Both the position numbers and the translations under genes were made by a program. A DNA stretch of 64,000 nt from NCBI RefSeq assembly GCF_007000325.2, contig NZ_CP117268.1, forward strand, positions 1,054,001-1,118,000, in the 5' to 3' direction. A model generated the notes under the pieces. The model was not told the DNA's origin. It did not search any database and worked only from the letters and a program-made list of their open reading frames with translations. Below, piece after piece: positions 1-8,723 of this stretch. This DNA is from Rhizobium rhododendri. GTDB taxonomy: Bacteria > Pseudomonadota > Alphaproteobacteria > Rhizobiales > Rhizobiaceae. Each line of letters opens with the position of its first letter. The first letter of the stretch is position 1.

Positions 1-4
1 GTCC

Positions 5-910
5 GTGGTGACAGCAAGCCGCTCTTTCCTCGCTCTTTTCAATGCCACCGCAAGCCAAGTTGTCGGGAGAAAGCTCGAAGCTCTCGGTCAGGGACAGTGG
101 GATACCTTTGCCCTGCGCAAATTATTGGAGCGAGTGGTTCCTCACCAAGAAGTAATGGACGGCTTCCTACTCGAGGACGATTTTCCCGGAATTGGTCGCC
201 GTATCTTCAAAGTGAACGCCCGCAAGGTATATCGTCCAGGCAATCATATGACACGGTTGCTGGTCGTGTTCGAAGACGCGACGGACGAGGTCCTGCTTGA
301 CCGTCACAGAGATATGTTGGCAGCCGAGCTGGCGCACCGGATCAAAAATAGTCTTCAGATCATTTCCGCGTTCGTTGCCTTTGAACTGAAGCGGGCAGGC
401 GAACCCTGTGTTCTAGGTTACCAGGCAATGCAGGCACGAATTTCAGCGGTCGCTCAGCTCTACGATGTAATCGCCCAATCGAGCAGGCTTGGGCCGGTGC
501 CGATGCCTTCCTACCTTGAGGGTATAAGTGCAAGTGTCCAATCCAGCCTGTTGGGACAATCATCCGACATTACCGTAACATCGGCGGCAGAGCCCCTCAG
601 CATTCTACCTGACCACGCTGTCGCCATTGGGTTGATTGCAAATGAACTCGCGACGAATGCAATAAAGCATGCTTTCCCCAAAGGTAGGGGCGAAATTAAT
701 CTCGGTTTTCACAGGAGAGACGGCGAAGTCACGCTCACCGTCAGCGATAATGGATCTGGCCTTGCGTCGAAGGTTGAAGGTTCTGGTCTCGGCTCCCGGT
801 TCGTTGAAGCCTTTGTAAAACAGCTTGGCGGTACGTTGGCGACCGCCAGTAGCCCGAAGGGGACGACTTTCACTGTTCGGTTACCGACCTCAATATTGGC
901 TGCTGCTTAA
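5..910 (+). CDS. PAS-HisKA_2 sensor histidine kinase, 5' end possibly beyond the window
   Basis: Cytoplasmic-type sensor kinase expected to autophosphorylate on His and pass phosphate to a response regulator not present here. Residues 1-95 look like the back half of a PAS domain. The dimerisation/phosphoacceptor segment of the HisKA_2 family follows, with LAAELAHRIKNSLQ and the acceptor at about H111. The HATPase part contains the N-box ANELATNAIKHAF near residue 220 and the G-box DNGSGL near 255. The frame is open to the first base and starts with two consecutive GTG codons, and PAS domains usually have more N-terminal sequence, so the true start is probably upstream of the window. No transmembrane segment is visible in the part present. 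Confidence 0.85.
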   Translation: MVTASRSFLALFNATASQVVGRKLEALGQGQWDTFALRKLLERVVPHQEVMDGFLLEDDFPGIGRRIFKVNARKVYRPGNHMTRLLVVFEDATDEVLLDRHRDMLAAELAHRIKNSLQIISAFVAFELKRAGEPCVLGYQAMQARISAVAQLYDVIAQSSRLGPVPMPSYLEGISASVQSSLLGQSSDITVTSAAEPLSILPDHAVAIGLIANELATNAIKHAFPKGRGEINLGFHRRDGEVTLTVSDNGSGLASKVEGSGLGSRFVEAFVKQLGGTLATASSPKGTTFTVRLPTSILAAA

Positions 911-1034
911 CCCCACTTGTCGACGATCCTCGACCAGCAGTCGGACCTGAAAAGGTCTTGGAATACTTTGCAAGAAATTCGAAAACTCTTTACCAGAGCC
1001 CTCAAATTGCGAAGGGAGGTCCGGGCGCTACCGC

Positions 1035-1490
1035 CCCACGCATTGAAAGTGGCCGGCCCTCCGGCAGGCGGATCCTAAGAGACGACACGGCCAGGGAATG
1101 GAGGAAAGTCGCCTTATCTTGTCGTTTTTATCCGGGTCATGCGGATCGGAATGGAAGGATTGATATCCAGTGACTCCGTGACTTCCTCAATGATGGGAAG
1201 AACCGTCTCGACCGTAACGGCGGCCCCACCGCTGACACCGTCACATATGCTCTTCCACAGGACAATATCCTTTTAATTTTATCGGCGGTCAGGATCTGGA
1301 TCTTCCGACCACTCGACGCCGAGGATGTCTTGACCGCTCGACCCGGAACACCGGGTTCGGACTGCCCCGCGACCACAGGGAAGACATCCAACCCTTTTGA
1401 TGTGTTGATGAACACGACGCGTAGACATTCCGATTCACAGCTGATCCTCGCCGATATGTTTCAGCATTTCCTTCACCTTGGGATGAGCAC
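1035..1490 (-). pseudogene. Decayed HD-GYP (DUF3391-type) c-di-GMP phosphodiesterase fragment
   Basis: Reading the minus strand in changing frames gives ordered pieces typical of HD-GYP proteins. They are VFINTSKGLDV (about 1390-1425), then SGGAAVTVETVLPIIEEVTE with INPSIPIRMTRIK (about 1128-1255), then TFLHSLAVSSL (about 1072-1110). Intact relatives read RMTRIK..YTFLHS.AV.ALM in one frame. Here at least two frameshifts and internal stops separate the pieces, and no HD or GYP motif follows. The catalytic half is therefore missing and the fragment should be inactive. The family assignment is from remembered motif patterns and was not checked by alignment. Confidence 0.6.
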
Positions 1491-1577
1491 AGCGCGCCAC
1501 CCTTATAGAAAATGCGGGGCTGCTGCTTGGTGCGGGCGGACACCGCTGAGCAAACGAGATGCCCAGCGGCAGTGATC

Positions 1578-3998
1578 TCAGAACTCCTTCCAGGACTGTT
1601 CCGCAGACGCGCCGAACGCATTGGCAATCTTGCGTCCGAGCACTTTTGCGGGCGACGCTACCGGGCGTGGGTTGTTCGAAGCCAGCCGCACCGGTTGATG
1701 AATCAGCCCATGACCACCAAGATTGAACTGCGAGATCAGCTTGTTCAGAGCGTCGGCTTCGCTGGCCAGACTGTGACTGGCAGCCGTGGACTCCTCGACC
1801 ATGGCGGCGTTCTGCTGCGTGCCCTGGTCAATCGTGTTGACGGCCGTGTTGATCTCCTGAATACCGACCGACTGCTCGCGCGCCGATTCCACGATGGCAC
1901 TGACGTGACTGTTGATCTTCTGAACCTCGCCGACCATGATTTCCAAGGATTTCCCCGTTTCCCCAACGAGGGTGACACCGGTACGCACCTGCTCTCCGGA
2001 TGTGATGATGAGCGCTTTGATCTCCTTGGCGGCAGCGGCAGAGCGCTGTGCAAGCTCCCGCACTTCCTGGGCGACGACCGCAAAGCCCTTGCCGGCATCT
2101 CCAGCGCGCGCGGCTTCCACGCCCGCATTCAGCGCGAGCAGATTGGTCTGGAAGGCGATTTCATCAATGACGCTAATGATATTGCTGATCTCGCCGGAGG
2201 ATTTCTCGATCTGATGCATGGCATGCACCGCGTTGCGCACGACTTCCCCGGCCTTCTCCGCACCAATTCTGGTGCGCGAGACGAGAACGCCTGCCTCTTC
2301 CGCCCTCTTCGTGGAATCACGCATCGTCGTCGTGATCTGTTCCAGGGCAGCCGCTGTTTCCTCGACGGAGGCCGCCTGTTGCTCGGTCCGCTTTGCCAGG
2401 TCATCTGCGGCGGATCGAATTTCATTCGCACCACCGTCGATGCCGCGAGCATTCTCCATGACTGCCTGTAGCGCCTCATGCAGTTTGGTCAGCGAGTTAT
2501 TGAAGTCGAGACGCAACGTGTCGAGATGGGCGGCGAAGGGTGTCGAAATCCGATAGGCGACGTCGCCGTCAGCCAGCCGCTGGAGCCCGGCTGCCAAGGA
2601 ATCGACGACGAACTGCGATTCCGCCGCTTCACGTGCCTTTTCCGCTTCACGTTCCAGGCGCTCCCGTTCGCTCATCGAGCGATTGGCCAGTGCTTCTTCT
2701 TCCATTGCTGTTTTTTGTATCGCGTTTTCTCGGAAGACAGAGACGGCGGCAGCCATTGCACCGATTTCGTCGACCCGGTCGAGGCCGGGGACTTCGATGG
2801 AGACATCGCTCTGCGCCAATCGGCCCATGGCGGTCGTCATTTGCTTGATGGGAGACGCGATGCTGCGGGCCACGAACCACATCGCCGCGATGCCGCCGGC
2901 TGCAATGATGAAGCCGACGATAATCTGGAACAGCGTGTCGGCATGGTTACGGTCTGCCAGCGATGATGTGAGGGCCTTGGCCTGCGCCATTGCTACCGAT
3001 CTCGGGACTTGAATAATAATGGACCATGGCGTTTTCGTCCGGCCGATGACGATGGGTGACAGAGCCGTAAACGTCTCGGCATTTCCCTCGACGGTATCGC
3101 GGCCGGCTTGTATCGATGGGAGTTGCGACATGGCCGCTGAGCTTATTTGGTCAAACGGGCGGCCAATTGCATCCGGATGATCACTGGATGCGACGACAAG
3201 GCCCTTGTAGCTGACAATGTCGACAGCGGCTTTGCCGTCGTAGATCGATGCCTTTACATTTTCCGCAAGCTTCTGGACGAAGGTGAGATCGAAATCGGCT
3301 CCGGCAACACCGACGAACTTGCCGTCGATGGTCATGGGAACCGACATCGTCGCCAGATAGACGTTCTTGCCCTGAACGACATAGGGCAATGGGTCCAGGA
3401 CGCTTTCGTCACCGCCGCCTTTCGGGCCAAGATACCATCCACCTTTCATGACGCCGTTGGGGTGAAGCGCTGTGCTGTCGTATTCGACAAGGGGTTGGAC
3501 AGCCAATTTGCCATCGGCGCTCCGTGTCCAGTAAGGCAGGAATCGCCCGGTCGCATCCGATCCGACATCCTGCTTGTTGCGAAAGAGTTGATCCTGCCCA
3601 TCAAGTGCATTGGGCTCCCAGGCGCTGTATGTGCCGTTGAAGCGTGGATTGTCCTTCAGCACGTTGAGAAGGATGGCATTGAATTCAGCGCGGCGTTTGC
3701 CAACCGGCGTCGCTGCTCCATTGTCGTTGCTCGCCGATATCTCGAACATCCGGGCCATGTTACGCGCCGAGTCGAATGCCATGTCGAGCGGCGACTTGAT
3801 CAACGCGGCCTGCGCAAGAGCTAATGTCTTGAGATGGTTCTTGGTGCTGTCTTCCGTCAGTGTATCGACGTGTTCACCGACGAATGCCTTACTGTTGGCG
3901 GCCGATATGATGCTATACCCTACCAATGCGCCGCTTGCCGCAACGACGCAGACGCCCGCGAGCAGGGCAATTTTAAGCTGGATTGATCGTATGCGCAC
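1578..3998 (-). CDS. Methyl-accepting chemotaxis protein with dCache-like sensor
   Basis: Membrane chemoreceptor of 806 aa that should signal through CheA/CheW. An N-terminal transmembrane helix (about residues 10-32) is followed by a periplasmic region of roughly 320 residues with dCache-like features (PYWTRSADGK, ATMSVPMTIDGKFVGVAGAD). A second helix lies at about 355-378 (IIVGFIIAAGGIAAMWFVA), then a HAMP domain (RSIASPIKQMTTAMGRL) and a long coiled-coil signalling domain. The hairpin tip reads EIAFQTNLLALNAGVEAARAG, one residue away from the usual NLLALNAAVEAARAG. Family length is normal. The C-terminus does not end in a clear CheR-binding pentapeptide. The gene stands alone; no che genes are nearby. 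Confidence 0.95.
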   Translation of the reverse strand: MRIRSIQLKIALLAGVCVVAASGALVGYSIISAANSKAFVGEHVDTLTEDSTKNHLKTLALAQAALIKSPLDMAFDSARNMARMFEISASNDNGAATPVGKRRAEFNAILLNVLKDNPRFNGTYSAWEPNALDGQDQLFRNKQDVGSDATGRFLPYWTRSADGKLAVQPLVEYDSTALHPNGVMKGGWYLGPKGGGDESVLDPLPYVVQGKNVYLATMSVPMTIDGKFVGVAGADFDLTFVQKLAENVKASIYDGKAAVDIVSYKGLVVASSDHPDAIGRPFDQISSAAMSQLPSIQAGRDTVEGNAETFTALSPIVIGRTKTPWSIIIQVPRSVAMAQAKALTSSLADRNHADTLFQIIVGFIIAAGGIAAMWFVARSIASPIKQMTTAMGRLAQSDVSIEVPGLDRVDEIGAMAAAVSVFRENAIQKTAMEEEALANRSMSERERLEREAEKAREAAESQFVVDSLAAGLQRLADGDVAYRISTPFAAHLDTLRLDFNNSLTKLHEALQAVMENARGIDGGANEIRSAADDLAKRTEQQAASVEETAAALEQITTTMRDSTKRAEEAGVLVSRTRIGAEKAGEVVRNAVHAMHQIEKSSGEISNIISVIDEIAFQTNLLALNAGVEAARAGDAGKGFAVVAQEVRELAQRSAAAAKEIKALIITSGEQVRTGVTLVGETGKSLEIMVGEVQKINSHVSAIVESAREQSVGIQEINTAVNTIDQGTQQNAAMVEESTAASHSLASEADALNKLISQFNLGGHGLIHQPVRLASNNPRPVASPAKVLGRKIANAFGASAEQSWKEF

Positions 3999-4580
3999 AG
4001 TCCGTCGCTCCTCTGTCTTGGCGCATTGTGCGCCTGGGAGTTTGAGCGTGGCCCGCGAAGGTTAATTGTCTCAGTATTGAATAAAACTGTATTTGTCCGC
4101 TGTCGCAAATATGCGACTAAAATTCTGCTTTAAACTACAATGCCTGCTTTAAAATGTCTTTTTTTGAAAATTCGGACGAATGTATTTGATTTAAATCAAT
4201 ATCGAACGGCATAGTATACTTGCCAACGCTCACGCAAGGGCTCCTTCGCCTGTGAGTTCCTTGGGCTTTCGCCGCAAAAAGGAGAGATTGGTGAACTTTG
4301 GCGCAGGCAGTTCCATTTCAAGACCGAATGCTGTCCTGCTTGTCGGAGCGAGATCTCGCACTCGTCATCGAATAGGCTGAACCGTCTGACTCATCTCAGA
4401 CAAGCGCTGGAGATTGCCCGTCAGAAAAACGAACGTCTTTTTTAGGATCTGAATTGGGTTTCGTCGTGACAGGCATCCGTTGCAGTGTCGAGTTCTACAC
4501 CATTTGGTGCTACGAGATAAGCGGCTGATGTTCAATCCGCCCAATCGCAAACCCTCCAAATAAGATCGCAGCCCGACCAC
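3999..4580. other. Intergenic region with a tiny Shine-Dalgarno-led ORF
   Basis: No convincing gene. The part next to the chemoreceptor is AT-rich (4080-4220) and probably carries its promoter. On the plus strand a GTG at 4291 sits behind AAAAGGAGA and opens a 29-codon frame that stops at 4380. In another frame, about 4374-4445, a short helical stretch ends in KNERLF and a stop. These may be remnants of a longer gene, but neither piece can be assigned. Confidence 0.4.
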
Positions 4581-5630
4581 TCACCCCACAATCGGCGCGG
4601 TACCGAGCGGTCGCTCACTGGGCAGACGGATTACCAGCGACAGGCCCTCAGTCCTCCAGTCGCGGCTGATGCTTCCTCGAAGCTGCTTTTCCACCAAAGC
4701 ATCAATTAAGGCTGTGCCAAATCCAGCAGCTCTGGTGGCGGCAGGAACGACGGGTCCTCTCTCCCGCCAATCAATTTCAAGACCACCTGGCTCAACCTTT
4801 CTCCAGTGAACTTCCACATTGCCAGCTTCGTTGGCTAGCGCGCCGTGGCTGGTCGCATTTGCCACCAGTTCGTGGAGAACAAGCGCAAGGGGCTGCGCAT
4901 CAGTCGCTTCAACACCGATGCCGGGTCCCTCAAGCTGGACCGCATGCGGTCCGAATGCCGTGAACTGCTGACGAACAATTTCTTCAAGTGAAATGGAATC
5001 CCATCCCTTCTCGGCGAGCAGGGTGTGGACGTCCGCCAACGCTTGAATGCGATCACGGACCGCGCTTGCATAACGACTTGGGTCGGTCGCCTTGCTCAGG
5101 CGAACAATGCTATTGACGACAGCGAGAACATTTTTCGCGCGGTGATCCACCTCTCTGAGCAGACGCCGCTCAGAGGCCTCCAGGCCAGCCACTCGACGCA
5201 ACTCAGTGACATCCATCTGGGAAGCGAAGAAGTATGCGATCTCGCCTTCGTCATTGCGGATCGGGCTAATGTGAAGCTCGTTCCAAAATTCGCTGCCGTC
5301 TTTTCGGTAATTCAACAGATTCGCTGCAACCTCGACGCCCGACCGGATGGACGCGCCTATAGTAGAGGTAACGCTTTTGGATGTCGCTGGACCCTGGAGA
5401 AAACGGCAGTCCCTGCCGACGACTTCAGACAAGGCGTAACCCGTGAGCTCGAGGAAAGCCTTATTGGCGAATAATATCGGGTTTTGCCCCTGGCCAGCAT
5501 CGGCCATCACCATGGGTGTCCGCGAGCGCTCGAACGCGATCGTGTAGAGTTCTCTTTGGTCAGCGCTCGGCGACAATGCACTCAAGCTGGAGACGTTTAT
5601 GTCGCCTGCGGGCTTCTCGTCGTTGGTCAA
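4581..5630 (-). CDS. LOV-domain HWE-family sensor histidine kinase
   Basis: Soluble blue-light sensor kinase of 349 aa, similar in architecture to the LOV-HK of Brucella and agrobacteria. Residues 25-140 form a LOV/PAS domain with GRDCRFLQG, whose Cys75 is placed to form the FMN adduct, and NYRKDGSEFWNELH around 107-120. The canonical LOV motif has Asn before the Cys; here it is Asp. The phosphoacceptor is H163 in REVDHRAKN. The HWE signature is present: HELVANATSHGAL at about 253-264 and WRE at 288-290 in IDWRERGP. There is no transmembrane helix. No partner response regulator is adjacent. Photochemistry is inferred from the motif only. Confidence 0.92.
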   Translation of the reverse strand: MTNDEKPAGDINVSSLSALSPSADQRELYTIAFERSRTPMVMADAGQGQNPILFANKAFLELTGYALSEVVGRDCRFLQGPATSKSVTSTIGASIRSGVEVAANLLNYRKDGSEFWNELHISPIRNDEGEIAYFFASQMDVTELRRVAGLEASERRLLREVDHRAKNVLAVVNSIVRLSKATDPSRYASAVRDRIQALADVHTLLAEKGWDSISLEEIVRQQFTAFGPHAVQLEGPGIGVEATDAQPLALVLHELVANATSHGALANEAGNVEVHWRKVEPGGLEIDWRERGPVVPAATRAAGFGTALIDALVEKQLRGSISRDWRTEGLSLVIRLPSERPLGTAPIVG

Positions 5631-5936
5631 TATGACACCATTTTTATTGTGACTACCTCAGCTCAACGTGACAGCTGCCATTTGTTTCCTTCGCTCTGCC
5701 TTTCGCGGCGCCTCTCTTAGAAAGACCATGGGTCGCACAACTCTTCTCGCCGTCCGAGGACCCACTTTGGATTCCAGAGAATAGACGGCGGTCCGGGTCA
5801 TAGTCCGGCCGACCTCAGAAGCTCTGCATTTACGGCTGCATCAATTGGGGTCGAGCCGCCGGCTGGAGGCCGAGGCGTCGCGCTTGATCAATGGCCGTCC
5901 GGAGCTATCTCCGAAGGGAACGGGAGAATGGCGCGA
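5631..5936. other. Divergent intergenic region, no gene seen
   Basis: Lies between the minus-strand LOV kinase and the plus-strand SRAP gene, so it should hold both promoters. I see no RNA gene, repeat or SOS box in it. The only useful signal is a GGGAGAATGGC stretch just before the SRAP ATG at 5937, which may serve as a ribosome-binding region. Confidence 0.35.
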
Positions 5937-6639
5937 TGTGTAACCTCTACAACCTTACCACCAACCAGGCGGCCATCCGCGACCTCATCTCGATTACCCA
6001 CTTCCGTGCGGGCAACCTCGAGCCGTCGCTACACATACACCCGACCGTCCTGGCCCAATCGTCCGCCTCGACGCCAGTGGCGAGCGCGAGCTGGCCATGA
6101 GCACATGGGGCATGCCGACGCCGGAGATCCATCGTGAGGACAAACCCGACAGAGGCGTGACCAATATTCGCAAGACATGGATACCGCATTGGCAGCAGTG
6201 GCTGGGCATAGGCAACCGCTGCCTGGTTCCGGCGACGGCGTTCTCAGAATATGAACAGGTTGCCGATCCGACCACGGGCAAGAAGCCGCTGCGCTGGTTC
6301 GTCGTCAACGAGGATCAACCCGTCTTTGCGTTAGCTGGCATTCACACGCGATGGAAGGGTGCCAGAGGGCCGATCAAGGCGCCCCGGCACGGCGAGCATG
6401 ACATCTACGCATTCCTGACGACCAGACCGAATGCGCTCGTTAAGCCGATACATCCGAAGGCAATGCCAGTCATGCTGACGACGCGAGAAGAGTGCGAACT
6501 CTGGCTGACCGCGCCGTGGTGGGAGGCGAAGAAGCTCCAGCGGCCCCTCCCCGAGGAAAGCATGATGGTCTTGCCGCCGTACACAGCCGTGGGAGGCCTT
6601 GGAGGACTGCCACCTAAGACAGCAGACCTGTTCGCTTGA
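5937..6639 (+). pseudogene. Frameshifted SOS-response-associated peptidase (SRAP/YedK family)
   Basis: SRAP proteins trap abasic sites in single-stranded DNA through a thiazolidine with Cys2. The start MCNLYNLTTN at 5937 matches the intact paralogue at 45095. The frame is lost near 6041: restoring one base after CACCCG would give HPDRPGPIVRLDASGERELAM and rejoin the second half, which runs from about 6097 to 6639. The second half keeps TAFSEYEQ (the catalytic Glu) and KPIHPKAMPV (the catalytic His). An ATG at 6097 could start the second half alone, but that product would lack Cys2. Either a one-base deletion inactivated the gene or the read has an error. Confidence 0.85.
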
Positions 6640-6684
6640 AAATGAAGACAGGAGATAAGACGAGCTGGGACGCGGTCGATGGTC

Positions 6685-7296
6685 CTAAGCGAGCTGCTTC
6701 CTGAGGAAGGCAAGGGCTATCTCCGCACCCTCAGGGGTTATCGTGTGGCCAACCCCTGGCAGAACTTCAAGTTCCACGTCGAAGCCAGCAGTCCGCAACT
6801 GCCCGGCGGCCGCCTTCGAGGCCTGGACTGGTATGCTGGAATCGTCTTGTCCGTGGATCAGAAGGATAGGCATACGATTCGACATCACCGCCGGACGAAG
6901 TGGTAGTAACCCCGCAAAGGACACGAGCGCTCCGATCTGCCACCTGCCGGAGGCCACCGCGTCTAGGGCCATAAGGGACCCCTGCGAGACGCTTACGAAC
7001 GCGACGCGGTCAAGCGCGCGTTCGAAGCCTTCGCGTGTTACCACTTCCGAGATCAGCTCGTCGAAAGCCTCACGGACGAAATCGACATGATCCGGGCGCA
7101 ACTCCTGACCATCCACTCGAAACCACTGATGTCCACCCTGTGCCCCAGGAAAGGGAGCGTCGGGAGCGGCGAACCGCGTATTCGGCAATGTCCGTCGCCA
7201 CGGGCCCGCAATGGGCATAATGGAGGAACCGCTTCCACCCATCCCATGCAGGAGGATGACGAGCCGCTGCTGGGATGACGCTAATGAGACGCTCAT
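6685..7296 (-). CDS. Alpha/beta hydrolase, phospholipase/carboxylesterase-like
   Basis: Small serine hydrolase of 203 aa in the carboxylesterase/dienelactone-hydrolase-like group, with no signal peptide. The oxyanion region is ILLHGMGGSGSS near residue 15, the nucleophile elbow is VSVSQGS near 105, the Asp lies in HGQDDSSIP near 152, and the His is in GVGHTITPEG near 180. The elbow usually reads G-x-S-x-G, but here the first Gly is Ser (SVSQG). Length is normal for the group. It converges with the SRAP pseudogene. The natural substrate is unknown. Confidence 0.85.
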   Translation of the reverse strand: MSVSLASSQQRLVILLHGMGGSGSSIMPIAGPWRRTLPNTRFAAPDAPFPGAQGGHQWFRVDGQELRPDHVDFVREAFDELISEVVTREGFERALDRVAFVSVSQGSLMALDAVASGRWQIGALVSFAGLLPLRPAVMSNRMPILLIHGQDDSSIPVQASKAAAGQLRTAGFDVELEVLPGVGHTITPEGAEIALAFLRKQLA

Positions 7297-7304
7297 CTTC
7301 TACG

Positions 7305-7426
7305 TCAGCCTATCGACGCCTTGGGGTCCTGCAGGCAAACGACATCGGGCGACGTCGTCTCCAGCCATCGAGGAGAACGTCGGGTCGACCGTTGACGCCG
7401 TTCACGTTGTAAGTCGCGATCTTCAC
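7305..7426 (-). pseudogene. 5' stub of exodeoxyribonuclease III (xthA-like)
   Basis: From a GTG at 7424-7426 the minus strand reads VKIATYNVNGVNGR, the start of ExoIII/AP endonucleases. A one-base shift then gives RWLETTSPDVVCLQDPKAS, which matches the next part of the family (W...PDVVCLQE.K). Only about 45 codons remain before sequence similarity ends next to the esterase. The stub lies about 380 bp from the Ku genes, so an AP endonuclease may once have been part of this repair block. Confidence 0.7.
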
Positions 7427-7746
7427 TTGCTGACTTTATGGTCACCTTAGTCTCCCTTTCCGAGTTGGGCGTCCCGCTTTTCCTTGTGCCACCCGTCTGC
7501 ACACAATGACTGGCCGACGCCGAGGGCTTTCCTTGAACCGACGGCCTTTATCGCAGCAGACGTTTCGCTTGTCGGCTTCGGCTTTGATCAAATCGCGCTT
7601 TGAGCATGAGGGACTCCACTGTGGTTGTAGTCGAGGCAAACGCACGTCGAGCCGAAAAGATGCATTGGATTCATGGGTCTAAGTTGTGGACGTCAAATTC
7701 TTCGCTGGACATGCTGCAAATCGCTGAAATTGATTCGTTTTGACGC

Positions 7747-7771
7747 GGAACGAATCATCCCGGATTCGATT
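7747..7771 (+). promoter_or_regulatory. Candidate RpoE2/EcfG-type promoter for the Ku pair
   Basis: GGAAC at 7747-7751, then 18 bases, then TT at 7770-7771, about 35 bases before the Ku ATG. This fits the published rhizobial general-stress pattern GGAAC-N18/19-TT, and tandem ku genes of Sinorhizobium are reported to be under RpoE2 control. The TT element is weak evidence by itself; the GGAAC carries most of the support. Confidence 0.4.
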
Positions 7772-7805
7772 GACTCGCGGAAGTTGTGAGTTGGAGTATC
7801 GCGTC

Positions 7806-8711
7806 ATGGCAGCACCTAGAGCCAACTGGAAGGGCTTTCTCAAATTCGGCGAAGTCGCTTGCGGGGTGGCGCTTTATACCGCCGCCTCTGCTTCCGACCG
7901 GATCGCCTTCAATACGTTGAACAGGAAGACGGGCAACCGCGTTCGGCGCGAGTTCATCGACAGCGAGACTGGCCAAACCGTAGAGCGCGACGACCAGGTC
8001 AAAGGCTACGAAATCGATAACGGCCAGTACATAGTGCTTGAGCCCGAGGAAGTGGCCGCTGCTGTCCACGAGAGCGACAAGACGCTGAAGATTACCTCGT
8101 TCATCCCGTGCCAGGAGATCGACGACGTCTATTTCGACAAGCCTTACTATCTCGCCCCCGACAAGATGGGAGCGGACGCGTTCGTCCTGCTGCGCGACGG
8201 CATGAAAGAGGCCAAGGTCGCCGCAATCGCGCAGACTGTCCTCTTCCGCCGGATGCGCACAGTCCTTATCCGCGCGCACGGCAAAGGACTGATCGCGACC
8301 ACGCTGAACTTCGATTACGAAGTACGCTCATCAAAGGAAGCCTTCGAGGACATGCCTGAGCTGGAGATTAAGGGAGAGATGCTGGAGTTAGCCTCCCACA
8401 TCATCGGCACCAAAAAGGGAACGTTTGACGTCAGCGAAGCTGACGATCGCTACGAGAGCGCGCTCGCCGAACTCGTAAAGGCCAAGATGGAGGGCCGCAC
8501 GCTACCGAAACCGAAAGTGGTCAAGGTATCTGAGCCGACCGATCTCCTCCAAGCGCTGCGAGAGAGCGCTGGTATGCTGGCAGCCGCCGGGAACGCGCCG
8601 AAGCGGACCGCCGCGAACGGCAATGCCGGCACCAAGCGCCCAAAGACGGCTACCCGTGCCACCGCACCGAAAGCCAAAGCTGCTTCCGCCTCACAACGTC
8701 GCGCCGGCTGA
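7806..8711 (+). CDS. ku: Ku protein (non-homologous end joining), first of a tandem pair
   Basis: Bacterial Ku, 301 aa. It binds DNA double-strand ends and recruits LigD. The family start is recognisable as APRANWKGFLKFG, so ATG 7806 is chosen over the upstream TTG in the same frame at 7740. Core segments include VKGYE(I)DNGQYIVLEPEE near residue 85, FDKPYYLAPD near 115 and the Ku bridge and pillar region up to about 225. The last 60 residues are a Lys/Ala/Thr-rich tail that probably binds DNA. The second ku begins 12 bases after the stop, so the two are co-transcribed and could form a heterodimer. No ligD is in the window. Confidence 0.95.
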   Translation: MAAPRANWKGFLKFGEVACGVALYTAASASDRIAFNTLNRKTGNRVRREFIDSETGQTVERDDQVKGYEIDNGQYIVLEPEEVAAAVHESDKTLKITSFIPCQEIDDVYFDKPYYLAPDKMGADAFVLLRDGMKEAKVAAIAQTVLFRRMRTVLIRAHGKGLIATTLNFDYEVRSSKEAFEDMPELEIKGEMLELASHIIGTKKGTFDVSEADDRYESALAELVKAKMEGRTLPKPKVVKVSEPTDLLQALRESAGMLAAAGNAPKRTAANGNAGTKRPKTATRATAPKAKAASASQRRAG

Positions 8712-8723
8712 TAGGGGACCGCC

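Noticed and set aside
1512-2471. Long plus-strand frame of 319 codons
   Set aside because: It is antisense to the chemoreceptor signalling domain and has no family features; the minus-strand gene is certain.
4236-4260. GGAAC-N18-TT match on the minus strand upstream of the chemoreceptor
   Set aside because: About 240 bases from the start and the TT element is poor; likely chance.
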